Below, piece by piece: positions 63,914-64,000 of a stretch of 64,000 bases of DNA; positions within the stretch are counted from its first letter, which is position 1; each line of letters starts with the position of its first letter. The position numbers and the translations under genes are program-made. Below the pieces are notes generated by a model. That model saw nothing but the letters and a program-made list of their open reading frames with translations, did no database searches and was not told where the DNA came from. The DNA lies in assembly GCF_000165425.1 (NCBI RefSeq), contig NW_001799044.1, forward strand, positions 54,352 through 118,351. The letters are read 5' to 3'. The stretch is from Paramecium tetraurelia (lineage: Eukaryota; Ciliophora; Oligohymenophorea; Peniculida; Parameciidae).

Positions 63914-64000
63914 TCATACAATAGCGGGCAGATCAAAAACGATTGACCTCCCACTCAGCCTTTTCCCTTACCGCTTATCAACATCCTTCAAACTTTGCTC
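63914..64000 (-). CDS. C-terminal fragment of a gene cut by the window edge
   Basis: The last 90 bases are markedly richer in G and C. On the minus strand they encode EQSLKDVDKRQGKRLSGRS and then IVFDLPAIV before TGA at 63914, a plausible protein end. The plus strand is also open here but gives a less natural sequence. Too short to assign. Confidence 0.4.

Overview
This window is nuclear DNA of a ciliate, most probably Paramecium (inference). It is very AT-rich, and every convincing gene reads through TAA and TAG as glutamine and stops only at TGA. Introns are tiny (about 19-37 bases), start mostly with GTA, and genes are often separated by only 14-60 bases. No telomere repeats, rRNA, tRNA, transposon or CRISPR array was seen. 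Under the standard code nearly all genes look shattered, so coordinates below come from hand translation with the ciliate code and hand-placed introns; most models were checked by confirming that exon lengths sum to a multiple of three.

Layout. 1-6.1 kb: a small secreted Cys-rich protein, a TPR gene relic, and a membrane-bound hybrid histidine kinase. 6.2-16.1 kb (minus): a giant polytopic membrane protein and a NACHT-like P-loop NTPase with a long coiled-coil tail. 16.1-25 kb: a very compact block with a Ser/Thr kinase, a TBC1D22-type Rab-GAP, a small coiled-coil protein, an LRRC51 homologue, a coiled-coil protein, an RCC1-repeat protein, a PP2C phosphatase and a tiny LAMTOR4-like protein. 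25.4-31 kb: a Cys-rich multi-pass surface protein and a TPR-like protein. 31-40.7 kb: a disordered protein, an active CAMK-like kinase, a remarkable myristoylated tandem-pseudokinase protein, an unknown protein and a PG-rich-repeat-like protein. 40.8-47.5 kb: Integrator subunit 6, an FG nucleoporin and a two-TM ciliate membrane protein. 47.7-54.2 kb: coiled-coil and disordered proteins, including a tandem paralogue pair. 54.7-64 kb: a large Cys-rich surface protein, PEP carboxykinase (ATP type), a phospholipid scramblase, a DP-type transcription factor, and the edge of another gene.

The genes are mostly unrelated housekeeping, signalling and membrane functions, as expected for a eukaryotic chromosome; no operon logic applies. 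The most unusual observation is that many well-supported introns end in AAG (one in CAG), not the TAG that I know as nearly universal in Paramecium, and a few begin GTT, GTG or GTC. The tandem pseudokinase, the NTPase/kinase pair sharing a 15-base divergent promoter, the repeated-motif polytopic protein and the unclassified tandem paralogues are the other candidates for new biology.
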